Shown here piece by piece: positions 53,264 to 62,699 of a stretch of DNA of 64,000 nt. Under the pieces are notes generated by a model. It was given only the letters and a program-made list of their open reading frames with translations. It searched no databases and had not been told where the DNA came from. The DNA is from Betaproteobacteria bacterium. Lineage in GTDB: Bacteria > Pseudomonadota > Gammaproteobacteria > Burkholderiales > Burkholderiaceae_C. Positions within the stretch are counted from its first letter, which is position 1. Every line of letters starts with the position of its first letter. The position numbers were made by a program, and so were the translations under genes. The DNA lies in assembly GCA_025356445.1 (NCBI GenBank), contig JANXSZ010000007.1, forward strand, positions 62,001 to 126,000. The letters are read 5' to 3'.

Positions 53264-55291
53264 TTGCAAGTTGCCCTTTCCTCTACAAGCTCCCGGCAGC
53301 GTTGGCTAGGTATTCTTGCCGTGTTGCTGACCTTCGCCGCTGGCATCGCACTGGGCGAATGGTGGGGGTGGCCATTTTTGGCGGCCCCCTTGCAGCAAAC
53401 AGTGTCCCAAGCGCTAGACCGGCAAGTCACCCTCACCGCCCCCGTGCAGATTCGTTTCATAGGTGGTCTGCGGCTTTCTGTCGCGCAACTTGGTATCGCA
53501 GCCCCCGCTTGGAGCACCGCCCCGCATTTGCTGGAAGCCCGCGAAGTGGCACTGGCGCTGCGCTACACCGACCTCTGGCGCGCCTACCAAGGCCAGCCAC
53601 TGCGTATCCACAGCCTGCAAGCCACAGCATTGGACGCCACCCTGGAACGCCAAACTGATGGCCATGCCTCCTGGCAGTTCGGTGCAAAGCCAAGCACACC
53701 GTCCACCAGCCCAACGCCCATTCCCCAATTTGGCAACCTGCTCGTCAAACAAGGCGTGCTGCGTTACAAAGATGCGCCTTGGGCTGTCGATGTTGAAGTC
53801 CATCTCTCTTTGGCAGATCAACCCAGCCCCATGCTGAAGGTAGACACTGTGGGCCACTACCGCCAACTGCCAGTCAAAATCACACTGGCCGCATCGGGTG
53901 CCTTGCCTTGGGCGACAGAAAACACCTCGGACAGCACCGTGGCCGTGCCTTTGACACTGAACGCCACCATAGGCCGTGCCAGCCTTGCTTTCAACGGCAG
54001 CGTAGTCGATGTGCTGCACCTGGGCGGGCTGACTGGCCACTTCAGCCTGAAAGGCCCGTCTTTGGCCGCTGTAGGTGACCCCGTGGGCGTGACGTTGCCC
54101 ACCACCGCCGCTTTCCGCACCGATGGCCTGATCGTCAAACAGGGCGAGGCATGGCGCGTAGTAATTGACGATGCCACCGTGGGTGCAAGCCGCCTGAACG
54201 GGGCTTTCAGCTATGAAACGCTGGCCCGTGCTGGACGCAGTGTGCCGGTGCTGTCTGGGCGACTGGGTGGCAAGCGGCTGCTGCTGGCGGACCTGGGGCC
54301 AGTGGTGGGCACAGTGCCCCAACAAACAACCGCAACAACCACGGTAACGGCACCCCCAGCTAAAACCTCCCGCAAAGTCCTGCCAAATCGCCCTTTCGAT
54401 TTGGCGGCGCTGCGTGCCATGGACGCCAACGTGCTGATCGACATTGCGGAAGTTGACCTGAACACAACCCTGCTGGAACCCCTGCGCCCATTGCGCGCCC
54501 ACCTGCAACTGGAAGGTGGCGTCTTGACGTTGAAAGACCTCGACGCCCGCACCGCACAAGGCCGTTTACGGGGAGATTTGTCACTGGATGGACGCGAAAC
54601 CACCGCCGTATGGAAGGCCCATTTACGCTGGAGCGATGTGCTGCTGGAACGCTGGATTCACCAAACCCGGGCGGCTGGTTTACCCCCGTTTGTATCGGGT
54701 CGTCTGCATGGTCAAGCGAACCTGGAGGGCCAAGGCCGCTCGACCGCTGAGATTTTGGCCAGCCTGAAAGGCACTGTGCGCACCGATTTGCGTGAAGGGG
54801 CAGTGTCGCACCTCATTGTGGAAGCAGCAGGCCTGGACGTCGCGCAGGGCCTGGGCATGCTCATCAAAGGCGACGATGCACTGCCGGTGCAGTGCGCAGT
54901 GGCTGATTTGGCGGTCAATGGCGGTGTATTGCGCCCCCGTGTGATGGTGCTCGACACCACCGATTCAACGGTGTGGATGGATGGCTCACTCTCGCTGGCA
55001 ACCGAAGCGATGGACTTGCGGGCGGTAGTCAGCCCCAAAGATTTCAGCCCACTGGCCTTGCGTTCGCCGCTCCATGTGCAGGGCACGTTCGCCAAACCCG
55101 AAGTGTCGGTAGAAAAAGGTCCGCTGGGACGCAAACTGGGCGCGGCGCTGCTGCTGGCCCTGGTGAACCCGCTGGCAGCACTGATTCCGTTTGTTGACAC
55201 AGGCGACTCGGATGGCGCAGCACGCGGTGGGGCCGATTGTGCGGGCCTGAAACAGCGCAGCACAGGCAAGCAGGCCGTTTTAAAGCACTAA
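53264..55291 (+). CDS. AsmA-family protein
   Basis: The 675-residue protein begins with a signal-anchor ('WLGILAVLLTFAAGIALGEWWGWPFL') followed by a large periplasmic part typical of AsmA: 'LDRQVTLTAPVQIRFIGGLRLSVAQLGIAAP' at the N-terminus and 'NVLIDIAEVDL' and 'ARTAQGRLRGDLSLDGRE' in the C-terminal half, with 'GTVRTDLREGAVSHLIVEAAGLD' before the end. Members form lipid-bridging or OMP-assembly structures between membranes. An in-frame stop is 12 bases upstream of the TTG start, so the start is nearly fixed. The 3' end overlaps the kinase gene by 4 bases. Confidence 0.85.
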   Translation: MQVALSSTSSRQRWLGILAVLLTFAAGIALGEWWGWPFLAAPLQQTVSQALDRQVTLTAPVQIRFIGGLRLSVAQLGIAAPAWSTAPHLLEAREVALALRYTDLWRAYQGQPLRIHSLQATALDATLERQTDGHASWQFGAKPSTPSTSPTPIPQFGNLLVKQGVLRYKDAPWAVDVEVHLSLADQPSPMLKVDTVGHYRQLPVKITLAASGALPWATENTSDSTVAVPLTLNATIGRASLAFNGSVVDVLHLGGLTGHFSLKGPSLAAVGDPVGVTLPTTAAFRTDGLIVKQGEAWRVVIDDATVGASRLNGAFSYETLARAGRSVPVLSGRLGGKRLLLADLGPVVGTVPQQTTATTTVTAPPAKTSRKVLPNRPFDLAALRAMDANVLIDIAEVDLNTTLLEPLRPLRAHLQLEGGVLTLKDLDARTAQGRLRGDLSLDGRETTAVWKAHLRWSDVLLERWIHQTRAAGLPPFVSGRLHGQANLEGQGRSTAEILASLKGTVRTDLREGAVSHLIVEAAGLDVAQGLGMLIKGDDALPVQCAVADLAVNGGVLRPRVMVLDTTDSTVWMDGSLSLATEAMDLRAVVSPKDFSPLALRSPLHVQGTFAKPEVSVEKGPLGRKLGAALLLALVNPLAALIPFVDTGDSDGAARGGADCAGLKQRSTGKQAVLKH

Positions 55292-57933
55292 AACGCCCGC
55301 TGCCGGAACGCCAGCACCACCTGGTTACGTAACGTAGCCATCAGGGCAAGTTCTTTGGCCCCCAAGGGCAGCGCCAATGACTCAGCCGAGCCCCGATCCG
55401 CGTAAATTAGCCCCAATGGCTGGGACTTCAGGTGCAGGGGCAGCAGCAGCACACTGGTTGCACCCATGGATTTGCGGGGCCACGCCGGCAGCATGTCCCC
55501 GTGAAGATTTTGCAGGTGGTGAGCCACATCAGGCAACCACAGGTCTTCGCCTTTAAAAACGGTAGCTGTGAACAAATCATCCACATCGTCCATGGCGAGA
55601 CGCAAGCGGCCAGGGTCTTTGTCACCCGAGGGGGCTGCACCCACAGCAATGCAGCCCACCAGCGCGTTAGCTTTGGCTTCACGCACGCAAAAAATAACCT
55701 GCCTGAAGCCTGCGGCTTGCTGCAGGACCTGCAACACACCCAGCACCAGGGCATTGAGCTTGAAGGGTTCCAGCAAGCGGCTGGCCAAGTCCTGAATACC
55801 CGCAGCCAGCTGCTCCTGGCATTCCAAACGCAGGTGTTCACCAGCACCGACTGACGGTACGCCAACGGCTGTGTTCAGCACCGCTGGTGCCAACACAACA
55901 TCTGAAGCGGCTTGTGCTGCTTGGTCTGTAGGTGCATAGAGAAGGGCCGATGAAGATGCAGGCCATGGCCCTGCCACCAAACCCAGGCGGTGGGCCACTT
56001 CGCTGTGGTGCATGTCCATCCGCAGCCCTTGCAGCAGGCGTTTGACGGCAACAGACGCGAGTTCCAGCGCAACCATGATTTCTTTGGTGGTGAGCGCAAG
56101 GGCCTTGGCGTAACGCTGGCTAGCGACAGAAATGGCCGCTTGCCGCCGGTCAGCCCCTGGGAGCAGCCAGGCGCGGGAGAGTTCAGCGGAAAAGGCGCTC
56201 AAGGTGCGCAGCACTTCAGCGCGGGTACCCGGTGTGGCCACGGCAAGTACCGCGCTCAGCGCCATCGGCCCGTTGGCAACATGGGTGTCCACCACGGCAC
56301 GCATGCTGCGCAACACCGTTTCGGGCAGGCCCCAAGTTTTAGCAACGCCAATGCCCAGTGCCTCGCAGCTCAGACCCAGGACTTGGCGCACCGCACTGTC
56401 ACGCTGGGCCGCTGCCACACTGGCGGAATGGCTTCGGGGAGCCGCCTGGCAGAGGCGTTCAATTTCTGCGAATTCTTCCGGAAAATAGCTGTGAAGCAGC
56501 ATATCGCCCAAGCGGTGAAAACTGCCGCACACAAAGGCTTCTTCCGCATCGCGGTCACGCAGACCCGAAAGCTCACTCGCCAGTGTGCCGCAAAAATACG
56601 CGAGCATGCGCTCATCCAATTGGCGGCCAACATAGGCTTTGTCCTTGTTCGGCGCCAGCAACGGCAGCGAGGTGGCGGCCGTGCGCACTGCTGCGTAGCC
56701 CAGCAACTGAATGGCACGCGACACGGTGCTCACGGCACCACCACCAAAGCTGCGGTACATCGCTGAATTCACCATGCGCAGCAGCTTTTGCGTGACGGCC
56801 ACATCGCACAGCACGGCCTGCGTCAGCACACCCAGGTTTTGCTGGTCAGAAGATGCCAACCGGTTGATTTGCACCAGCGACTCGGAGAGCGCAGGAAATT
56901 CGCTTTTGAGGCGTATACGCCGCAACAAGGCCTCTAGCGCCACAGCATGGGCGGTAGCCGTCACAACGGCACCAGCGCGGCCCCCACCAGCACCCGAGAG
57001 GACAACAGCATCCCCCTCACCCTCAGGCTGTGGGTCCACCCAAACCATGAGTGCATCCACCAAATCCACCATGCAGGCATAACGCAGCGCCGGATCGCGG
57101 GCCAGAGCGCGACCCAGGATGGCACGCAGACGCTCGTCCACCGGGTAAGGCGTGGTGTCAGGCAGGGTGATGTCGGTATTGACCAGAAAATGAATAGACG
57201 CAAAGCCGTTGTCGCCCGGCACCGCACGTCGCCCGATCAGCATTTCAAACAAGATGAGTCCCGCAGAAAACACGTCCATTTGTGGTGAGACTTGGCCATG
57301 CTGTACGTATTCTGGGGCCATGTAGGCAGGGGTTCCCACCAGCGTGTGTGGGTTTGCGCTGTCGTCAAAAGCGCTTTCAGGCGTGTTGTCGTGGAGGGGA
57401 AAACCGTCTGAACTGACTTGGCGCACTGCGATACCGAAATCCATCACCCGGGCCATGCCGCGCCGGTCCATCAAGATGTTAGAAGGCTTGAGGTCGCGGT
57501 GAATGACGTTGTTGGCGTGCGCGTAAGCCACAGCGTCCAGCACAGGCAGCAGCATTTTGACGGCCAACGACGACACCAGCGCACCCTGCTGGCGCAGCAA
57601 CTCGGCCAGCGTAGGGCCAGACACATACTCGAACACCAAATAAGCACGGCCCCCCGTCTCACTGGCATCCCCACTCACCTCGGCCTGCGCCGCCTCAAAC
57701 ACCGGAATGATGGCTGCATGGCTCAGGCGGCTGACCGCTCGGGCCTCGTTCAACAGTGCCTTGGCGGTATCCGCTGAGCCCCGCAGGGCTTTGAGCGCCA
57801 CCTCACGGCGCAGCTGAGGGTCAAATGCGAGGTAAACCTCGCTTTGCGCGCCCTGCCCCAGCCGCCGAACGATTTGAAACCGCCCCAGCGTAGCTGGCAG
57901 GTTAGGCGAAGAAGGCACGGAAGAAGCTATCAT
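55288..57933 (-). CDS. Ser/Thr protein kinase–HDOD–GAF fusion protein
   Basis: The 881-residue protein has three parts. Residues 1-275 are a Hanks-type kinase: 'RLGQGAQSEVYLAFDPQLRREVALKAL' (P-loop and Lys), 'VIHRDLKPSNILMDRRGMARVMDFGIAV' (catalytic loop, DFG) and 'VGTPAYMAPEYVQHGQ' (APE). Residues ~335-540 are an HDOD domain ('FPALSESLVQINRLASSDQQNLGVLTQAVLCDVAVTQKLLRMVNSA'). The C-terminal ~170 residues look like a GAF sensor ('LNALVLGVLQVLQQAAGFRQVIFCVRE', 'SVLLLPLHLKSQPLGLIYAD'). It has no transmembrane segment. Targets and ligand are unknown; HDOD proteins are often signalling adaptors. Confidence 0.87.
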   Translation of the reverse strand: MIASSVPSSPNLPATLGRFQIVRRLGQGAQSEVYLAFDPQLRREVALKALRGSADTAKALLNEARAVSRLSHAAIIPVFEAAQAEVSGDASETGGRAYLVFEYVSGPTLAELLRQQGALVSSLAVKMLLPVLDAVAYAHANNVIHRDLKPSNILMDRRGMARVMDFGIAVRQVSSDGFPLHDNTPESAFDDSANPHTLVGTPAYMAPEYVQHGQVSPQMDVFSAGLILFEMLIGRRAVPGDNGFASIHFLVNTDITLPDTTPYPVDERLRAILGRALARDPALRYACMVDLVDALMVWVDPQPEGEGDAVVLSGAGGGRAGAVVTATAHAVALEALLRRIRLKSEFPALSESLVQINRLASSDQQNLGVLTQAVLCDVAVTQKLLRMVNSAMYRSFGGGAVSTVSRAIQLLGYAAVRTAATSLPLLAPNKDKAYVGRQLDERMLAYFCGTLASELSGLRDRDAEEAFVCGSFHRLGDMLLHSYFPEEFAEIERLCQAAPRSHSASVAAAQRDSAVRQVLGLSCEALGIGVAKTWGLPETVLRSMRAVVDTHVANGPMALSAVLAVATPGTRAEVLRTLSAFSAELSRAWLLPGADRRQAAISVASQRYAKALALTTKEIMVALELASVAVKRLLQGLRMDMHHSEVAHRLGLVAGPWPASSSALLYAPTDQAAQAASDVVLAPAVLNTAVGVPSVGAGEHLRLECQEQLAAGIQDLASRLLEPFKLNALVLGVLQVLQQAAGFRQVIFCVREAKANALVGCIAVGAAPSGDKDPGRLRLAMDDVDDLFTATVFKGEDLWLPDVAHHLQNLHGDMLPAWPRKSMGATSVLLLPLHLKSQPLGLIYADRGSAESLALPLGAKELALMATLRNQVVLAFRQRAF

Positions 57934-57954
57934 TTGTGTAGCAATAGATGACCA

Positions 57955-59184
57955 CTAAGTAAGCACATCACGCAGTTTCAGGGTGGAAAGCTGGGTATTT
58001 TCCCAAAATTTATGTACCGCGTAGCCAGGGTGGACAAGCAGCCGCTCCACCAAGCTGGACATCGGCGTTGTGTCGGGGTCGGTCAGCAAAATCAAGCGCA
58101 CCTGGGAAATGTGATCGGTGGGCTCCAACTGACCCACCCAGTCCAGAGCAATCAGGGCCTCAATCACAGGCTCCAGCTGGACATGATCGACCTGCAGCAT
58201 TGCCGTCAAAGGCTCTCGCGCCAAGCCTGCCGGCTGCTGCCCCGCCCGCTGGTGCAGCGTTTGCAACACCTCCAGCGCCAACTGAAACTGCCAACCCGGC
58301 GTGCCGCCACGCCGAGCCACCCCGGCCAGCAAGCTGGGCAGATACGCGGCCAGCACCGCGCCCAACAGCACAATCACCCAGGCCACATAAATCCAAAGCA
58401 ACAGAATAGGAAAGGTGGCAAACGCACCGTACACCGCGTTGTAGGTGGGCACCGACGCCAAATACAGGCCCAGCAGTTTTTTGGCCAGTTCGATACCCGT
58501 CGCTACAACAATGCCCCCTGACCACGCATGCACCCACTTCACCTGGGTGTTAGGCACATAGTGGTACAGCGCGGTCATACCTGCTGCGACCAAGCCAAAC
58601 TCCAGCGTGTTCACCACCAGCTGCAAGCCACCTATGGCCATCCCCGTAATCCCCCCCACGGCGCTGGACGAGACCGTCAGCAAGTAAGAGGTCATGGTCA
58701 AACTGGCACCCAGCAACAGTGGCCCCAGGGTCAGCGCAGCCCAGTAAATCAGCACCCGTTGTGCCAGAGGACGGGGGCGCTTGACACGCCAAATGGTGTT
58801 GAGCGTGCGGTCAATTGTCAAAATCAGCATCAGTGCGCTGGTCAATACCACGGCCAACCCGGCCAACCCCAGCTTGCCCGCCTTGCTGGAAAACTGCGAT
58901 AAATAACCCAGCACCTGACGGGCAATGTTGTCAGGGATCAGGCTTTCAATCAGCCACTTTTGCAGCACGGTTTGCAACGTGGCGAACATGGGGAAAGCGG
59001 TGAACACGGCCAGCATCACCGTGAACAGCGGTACCAGCGCGAGCATGGTGGTGAAGGTCAGGCTGCTGGCGGTCAGGCCAAGCTGGTCTTCACGAAAGCG
59101 CTGACGCAGCGCAAAAGCGGTGTTGCGCCAAGGGAAATACGCCAGGGTATGGCGCAGGTCATCGAAAAATACTGAGAACTTCAT
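57955..59184 (-). CDS. YihY/UPF0761 family inner membrane protein
   Basis: The 409-residue protein has about six transmembrane helices, 'DQLGLTASSLTFTTMLALVPLFTVMLAVF' at the start and 'VLTSALMLILTIDRTLNTIWRVKRPRPL' in the middle, typical of the YihY family once misnamed RNase BN. The C-terminal ~110 residues are cytoplasmic. The ATG at 59184 gives 'MKFSVFFDDLRHTLAYFPWRN' and leaves room for the divergent DUF2069 start at 59206. Function not established. Confidence 0.88.
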   Translation of the reverse strand: MKFSVFFDDLRHTLAYFPWRNTAFALRQRFREDQLGLTASSLTFTTMLALVPLFTVMLAVFTAFPMFATLQTVLQKWLIESLIPDNIARQVLGYLSQFSSKAGKLGLAGLAVVLTSALMLILTIDRTLNTIWRVKRPRPLAQRVLIYWAALTLGPLLLGASLTMTSYLLTVSSSAVGGITGMAIGGLQLVVNTLEFGLVAAGMTALYHYVPNTQVKWVHAWSGGIVVATGIELAKKLLGLYLASVPTYNAVYGAFATFPILLLWIYVAWVIVLLGAVLAAYLPSLLAGVARRGGTPGWQFQLALEVLQTLHQRAGQQPAGLAREPLTAMLQVDHVQLEPVIEALIALDWVGQLEPTDHISQVRLILLTDPDTTPMSSLVERLLVHPGYAVHKFWENTQLSTLKLRDVLT

Positions 59185-59205
59185 CGCCGCTATGATGCCA
59201 CCGAC

Positions 59206-59667
59206 ATGAATACCCAAGACCCCAAGGCCCTTGCGCCTGACGCAACACCCCTATCCGCGCCTGTGCAAGCCACACCATCCAATCCCAAAACCCGCGCTCA
59301 AGTTGAAATGACCCGCTGGCTTGCCGTTGGCAGCATCGTCGGTCTGATCGTGCTCGGCCTCGCTTGGGAGTTGTGGCTCGCCCCGTTGCGTCCTGGTGGC
59401 TCCTGGCTCGTCTTCAAAGTCCTCCCTCTGTGCCTGCCGCTGGCCGGTCTGCTCAAAAACCGCATGTACACCTACCGCTGGGTGAGTCTGCTGGTATGGC
59501 TGTATTTCACCGAAGGGGCGGTGCGCGCCTGGGGGGACAAGGCACCGGGCAATTACTTGGCGTTTGGCGAGGTGCTGCTGTGCCTGCTGCTTTTCACAGC
59601 CTGTGCGCTGCATGTGCGGATTCGGTTGAGGTCAGTGTCTGCGCCCGTGTCAACCGTTGCGCCATGA
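59206..59667 (+). CDS. DUF2069 membrane protein
   Basis: The 153-residue protein has an N-terminal soluble stretch of ~35 residues and then four hydrophobic helices ('AVGSIVGLIVLGLAWELWL', 'LVFKVLPLCLPLAGLLK', 'WVSLLVWLYFTEGAVRAWGD', 'FGEVLLCLLLFTACALHVRIRL'). 'KNRMYTYRWVSLLVWLYFTEG' is the signature of DUF2069. No function is known. Its stop overlaps the start of an Rpn-like pseudogene as ATGA. Confidence 0.85.
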   Translation: MNTQDPKALAPDATPLSAPVQATPSNPKTRAQVEMTRWLAVGSIVGLIVLGLAWELWLAPLRPGGSWLVFKVLPLCLPLAGLLKNRMYTYRWVSLLVWLYFTEGAVRAWGDKAPGNYLAFGEVLLCLLLFTACALHVRIRLRSVSAPVSTVAP

Positions 59668-60016
59668 CATCGCACGACAACGCCTATAAAAATCTGTTCT
59701 CGCACGCTCAAGCGGTAAAAGCCGCCAGCTGAAACCCTTGAGCGCAGCACCCGGCCACAAGCAGCCCCTGGACGAAGGGCGCGCTCCCGAAGCCAAATTG
59801 CAGGCGCTTTAGTGCAAGGCTGAAAAAAAGGGCTTGTTACAAGGCAAGCTTGAAGCACAAGCCAAGTCTTTGCGGCGCGTACTGGTTCGCCGCTTTGGCG
59901 CTTTGCCATCAAGCGTAGAAGTGCAAATCAGCGAAGCTACCCTTGAGCAATTGAAACGTTGGTTTGACCAAAGTCTCGATGCGGTCAGCCTGGATGCCAT
60001 GTTTCAAACCCATTGA
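59664..60016 (+). pseudogene. Decayed Rpn-family (PD-(D/E)XK) nuclease gene
   Basis: The 5' part encodes 'MTSHDNAYKNLFSHAQAVKA', the exact type of N-terminus of recombination-promoting Rpn nucleases, then stops at 59730-59732. After a stretch without a frame, another frame, following a TAG, encodes 'KAEKKGLLQGKLEAQAKSL' and 'RRVLVRRFGALPSSVEVQ', the C-terminal DUF4351 tail of the same family, ending at 60016. The ~200-residue catalytic middle is missing and frames differ, so this is a deletion remnant. It accounts for the only long non-coding stretch of the window. Confidence 0.8.
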
Positions 60017-60030
60017 CGCACAGAGCGGCG

Positions 60031-61173
60031 CTAGACCCGCACCGTTCTTCGCAAGCCAAACCAAGGCTGCAAAACAGGCACACGCAGCACACCCTGGTAG
60101 CCCATGTAGCTCAAGGCCAGCGTAGCCAGCACCAGCACGGGCCCCTCGAATACAGGATGCCAGCCCAGCGGCAGCACAAGCTGACTCAGCACAATGATGA
60201 GCGTTTGGTGAAAAATATAAACCGGGAAAACGGCTTCAGTCAGGTGCTGGCGCAGCGGATGCTCAAAATTCAACAACCGTTGCGCGAAGCCGAATGCTGC
60301 AACCAAAGCACTCCACTGGAAGATGGCAACCACCGCATGTTCGGCCAGTCCACCGGGCTGCACACCCACCAGCAGTGCCCAAAAACAGACCGCTATCATC
60401 AACGCAGGCCAGCGCCATACCCCCAAACAAGCCCACATCGCAGGCGTGGATGCAAAGAATACGCCGATCAAAAACATGCTGAAATACACCGCATGGTTAA
60501 ACCAGTCATTCCATAGCGCATGGGTTTCGGGATAACGGGCAAACAGTACGGTACGAAGCCCGAAAATCACAGCCATCGGCACCAGCAGCAGCCGCGCACC
60601 ACCCCATACAAGCGCAACCCACGGCGACAGAATCATCAGCGCGTTCGGCCACAGCTTCAGCAGCGCCCACAGCAGCAGCGTGTACACCCACAGGTAGGGC
60701 AAGAACCACAGGTGATTCCAGGTAGGCAAGATCAGGCAGTGGTCGTTGTGGCAGAAGCCCTTGTAGTGGCTGAAATACAGGGATAAAAAATCGAGATAAC
60801 TCCCGGTGTAGTGAAATTTCTGAACCACTTGAAAATACGACTGTGGAGGCACGACCAACACGATGCCGCACATCAGCGGCAACAGCAAATACCGGGTACG
60901 CACACGCAACCGAGCACCTGAGCCCCCCCTTTTGAACCAATGCGCTGTTGCCGCGCCAGAGACCATGAAGAGCAAACTCATGCGCCACGGCTCGCTCAGT
61001 TTCATCCACGGCTCCAACCCATGCCCGGCAAAAGGGCTTTTGACGTGAAAATCCCAAGTTACGTAGTACATGCCCACATGGTAAAAAACCAGCACGATGA
61101 AGGCGATGATGCGCAGCCAGTCCAAAAAGAAAAGGCGTTGTGAAGACGAGGAAGCGTCGCAATCAAGGTTCAT
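60031..61173 (-). CDS. Acyltransferase-3 family membrane protein
   Basis: The 380-residue protein has about ten hydrophobic helices and the family start 'RLFFLDWLRIIAFIVLVFYHVGMYYVTWDF' with the conserved His, then 'EPWRMSLLFMVSGAATAHWFKRG' (R..FxSG motif). It likely transfers acyl groups to a cell-surface glycan, as OpgC or OafA do. The ATG at 61173 is used; a TTG at 61191 is less likely. It is divergent from the flavin oxidase with 17 bases between starts. Confidence 0.88.
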   Translation of the reverse strand: MNLDCDASSSSQRLFFLDWLRIIAFIVLVFYHVGMYYVTWDFHVKSPFAGHGLEPWMKLSEPWRMSLLFMVSGAATAHWFKRGGSGARLRVRTRYLLLPLMCGIVLVVPPQSYFQVVQKFHYTGSYLDFLSLYFSHYKGFCHNDHCLILPTWNHLWFLPYLWVYTLLLWALLKLWPNALMILSPWVALVWGGARLLLVPMAVIFGLRTVLFARYPETHALWNDWFNHAVYFSMFLIGVFFASTPAMWACLGVWRWPALMIAVCFWALLVGVQPGGLAEHAVVAIFQWSALVAAFGFAQRLLNFEHPLRQHLTEAVFPVYIFHQTLIIVLSQLVLPLGWHPVFEGPVLVLATLALSYMGYQGVLRVPVLQPWFGLRRTVRV

Positions 61174-61190
61174 TGGAAAATAATACGCCA

Positions 61191-62633
61191 ATGCTCAACC
61201 CATCCCCACAGCCCATGAACACCCTGCTCACCACCCTCGCCCACATTGTCGGCCCCGCCCATGTCTTAGAAGCATCAAAGCAAGACCTGACCCTCTGGGA
61301 GCAAGACTGGCGCAAACGTAAACCCGGCAAAGCGCTTGCTGTCGTTAGACCCAACGCTACCAAAGAAGTAGCAGCCATCGTCAAAGCCTGCGCCGCAGCG
61401 GGTGTCAGCATCGTGCCACAAGGTGGTAACACCGGCTTGGTGGACGGCTCTACGCCAGACAACTCGGGCACGCAAATCGTGCTGAGTTTGCAGCGCATGA
61501 ACCAAGTACGGGCCATTGACGCGGCCAACCTGACGATGACGGCGGAGGCTGGCTGCATCCTGCAAACACTGCAAGAAACCGCCCGCAACCAAGACTTTTT
61601 ATTCCCCTTGAGCCTCGCGGCCGAGGGCAGCTGCACGCTGGGTGGCAACCTGGGAACCAACGCGGGGGGCACGCAGGTGCTGCGCTACGGCAATGCACGC
61701 GAGCTGTGCCTGGGGCTGGAGGTGGTGACGGCGCAGGGCGAGATTTGGAACGGCCTTTCGGGTCTGCGCAAAGACAACACCGGCTATGACCTGCGCGACC
61801 TGTTCATTGGCAGTGAAGGCACGCTGGGCATCATCACCGCTGCGACGATGAAGCTTTACCCAATGCCCGCCGCCCGTTTGACCGCCTGGGCCGCCGTGCC
61901 CTCGTTTGACCATGCGGTGACGCTCTTGGGGCTGGCGCACCGGCATTTGGGTGCTGGGTTGACAGGGTTTGAGGTGATGGGCCAGTTCGCACTGAGTTTG
62001 GTGGCCAAGCACTACCCTCAGCAGCGCGTGCCGCTGTACCTGGACACGCCTTACTGCGTGCTGCTGGAAACCAGTGACCACGAATCAGAAACCCACGCCC
62101 GTGCGCTGTTTGAGCGCCTACTGGAAGTCGCCCTGGAACAGGAATGCGTCACCGACGCGGTGGTGGCAGAGAACATCGCCCAATCCAAGGCCCTGTGGCA
62201 TATCCGAGAAAGCATTCCGCTGGCGCAGGCCGATGAAGGGCCTAACATCAAACACGATATTTCCATTGCCGTGTCACTGATTCCAGAATTTGTGCGCGTG
62301 GCGGAGTCCCGGCTGGCGCAGGCCTTACCGGGCGTGCGTTTGGTGAATTTTGGGCATTTGGGGGATGGCAATTTACACTTCAACGTGCAAGCCCCTGTGG
62401 GTGGCGAGGCCCAGGCCTTTTTGCGCGACCACGAAGAAACCGTGAACGCCATTGTTTACGATACGGTTCAGCAGTTTGGTGGCTCAATCTCTGCCGAACA
62501 TGGCGTGGGTGGGCTGAAGGTAGACAAGCTGCCGCATTACAAAGAAGCCGTGGCGCTGGAGATGATGCGGGCTATCAAACGCGGCCTTGATCCACAGAAC
62601 CTGATGAACCCGGGGCGAGTGGTGCGTGTGTGA
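61191..62633 (+). CDS. FAD-linked D-2-hydroxyacid oxidase/dehydrogenase (GlcD/D2HGDH type)
   Basis: The 480-residue protein has the PCMH-type FAD-binding fold, 'SIVPQGGNTGLVDGSTPDNSGTQIVLSLQRMN' and 'LGGNLGTNAGGTQVLRYGNARELCLGLEVV'. The C-terminal substrate domain has 'VNFGHLGDGNLHFNVQ' and 'SISAEHGVGGLKVDKL' (metal-binding His residues). This pattern fits D-lactate, glycolate or D-2-hydroxyglutarate dehydrogenases. The ATG at 61191 is preceded by GGAAAA; one at 61215 is an alternative. No glcE/glcF is adjacent, which favours a stand-alone D2HGDH-like enzyme. Confidence 0.88.
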   Translation: MLNPSPQPMNTLLTTLAHIVGPAHVLEASKQDLTLWEQDWRKRKPGKALAVVRPNATKEVAAIVKACAAAGVSIVPQGGNTGLVDGSTPDNSGTQIVLSLQRMNQVRAIDAANLTMTAEAGCILQTLQETARNQDFLFPLSLAAEGSCTLGGNLGTNAGGTQVLRYGNARELCLGLEVVTAQGEIWNGLSGLRKDNTGYDLRDLFIGSEGTLGIITAATMKLYPMPAARLTAWAAVPSFDHAVTLLGLAHRHLGAGLTGFEVMGQFALSLVAKHYPQQRVPLYLDTPYCVLLETSDHESETHARALFERLLEVALEQECVTDAVVAENIAQSKALWHIRESIPLAQADEGPNIKHDISIAVSLIPEFVRVAESRLAQALPGVRLVNFGHLGDGNLHFNVQAPVGGEAQAFLRDHEETVNAIVYDTVQQFGGSISAEHGVGGLKVDKLPHYKEAVALEMMRAIKRGLDPQNLMNPGRVVRV

Positions 62634-62699
62634 CGGCCATCCACAGAACGACCACGGTCAGCTTGTGCGATCCACTCTTCACAACCAGGAGACTTACCC

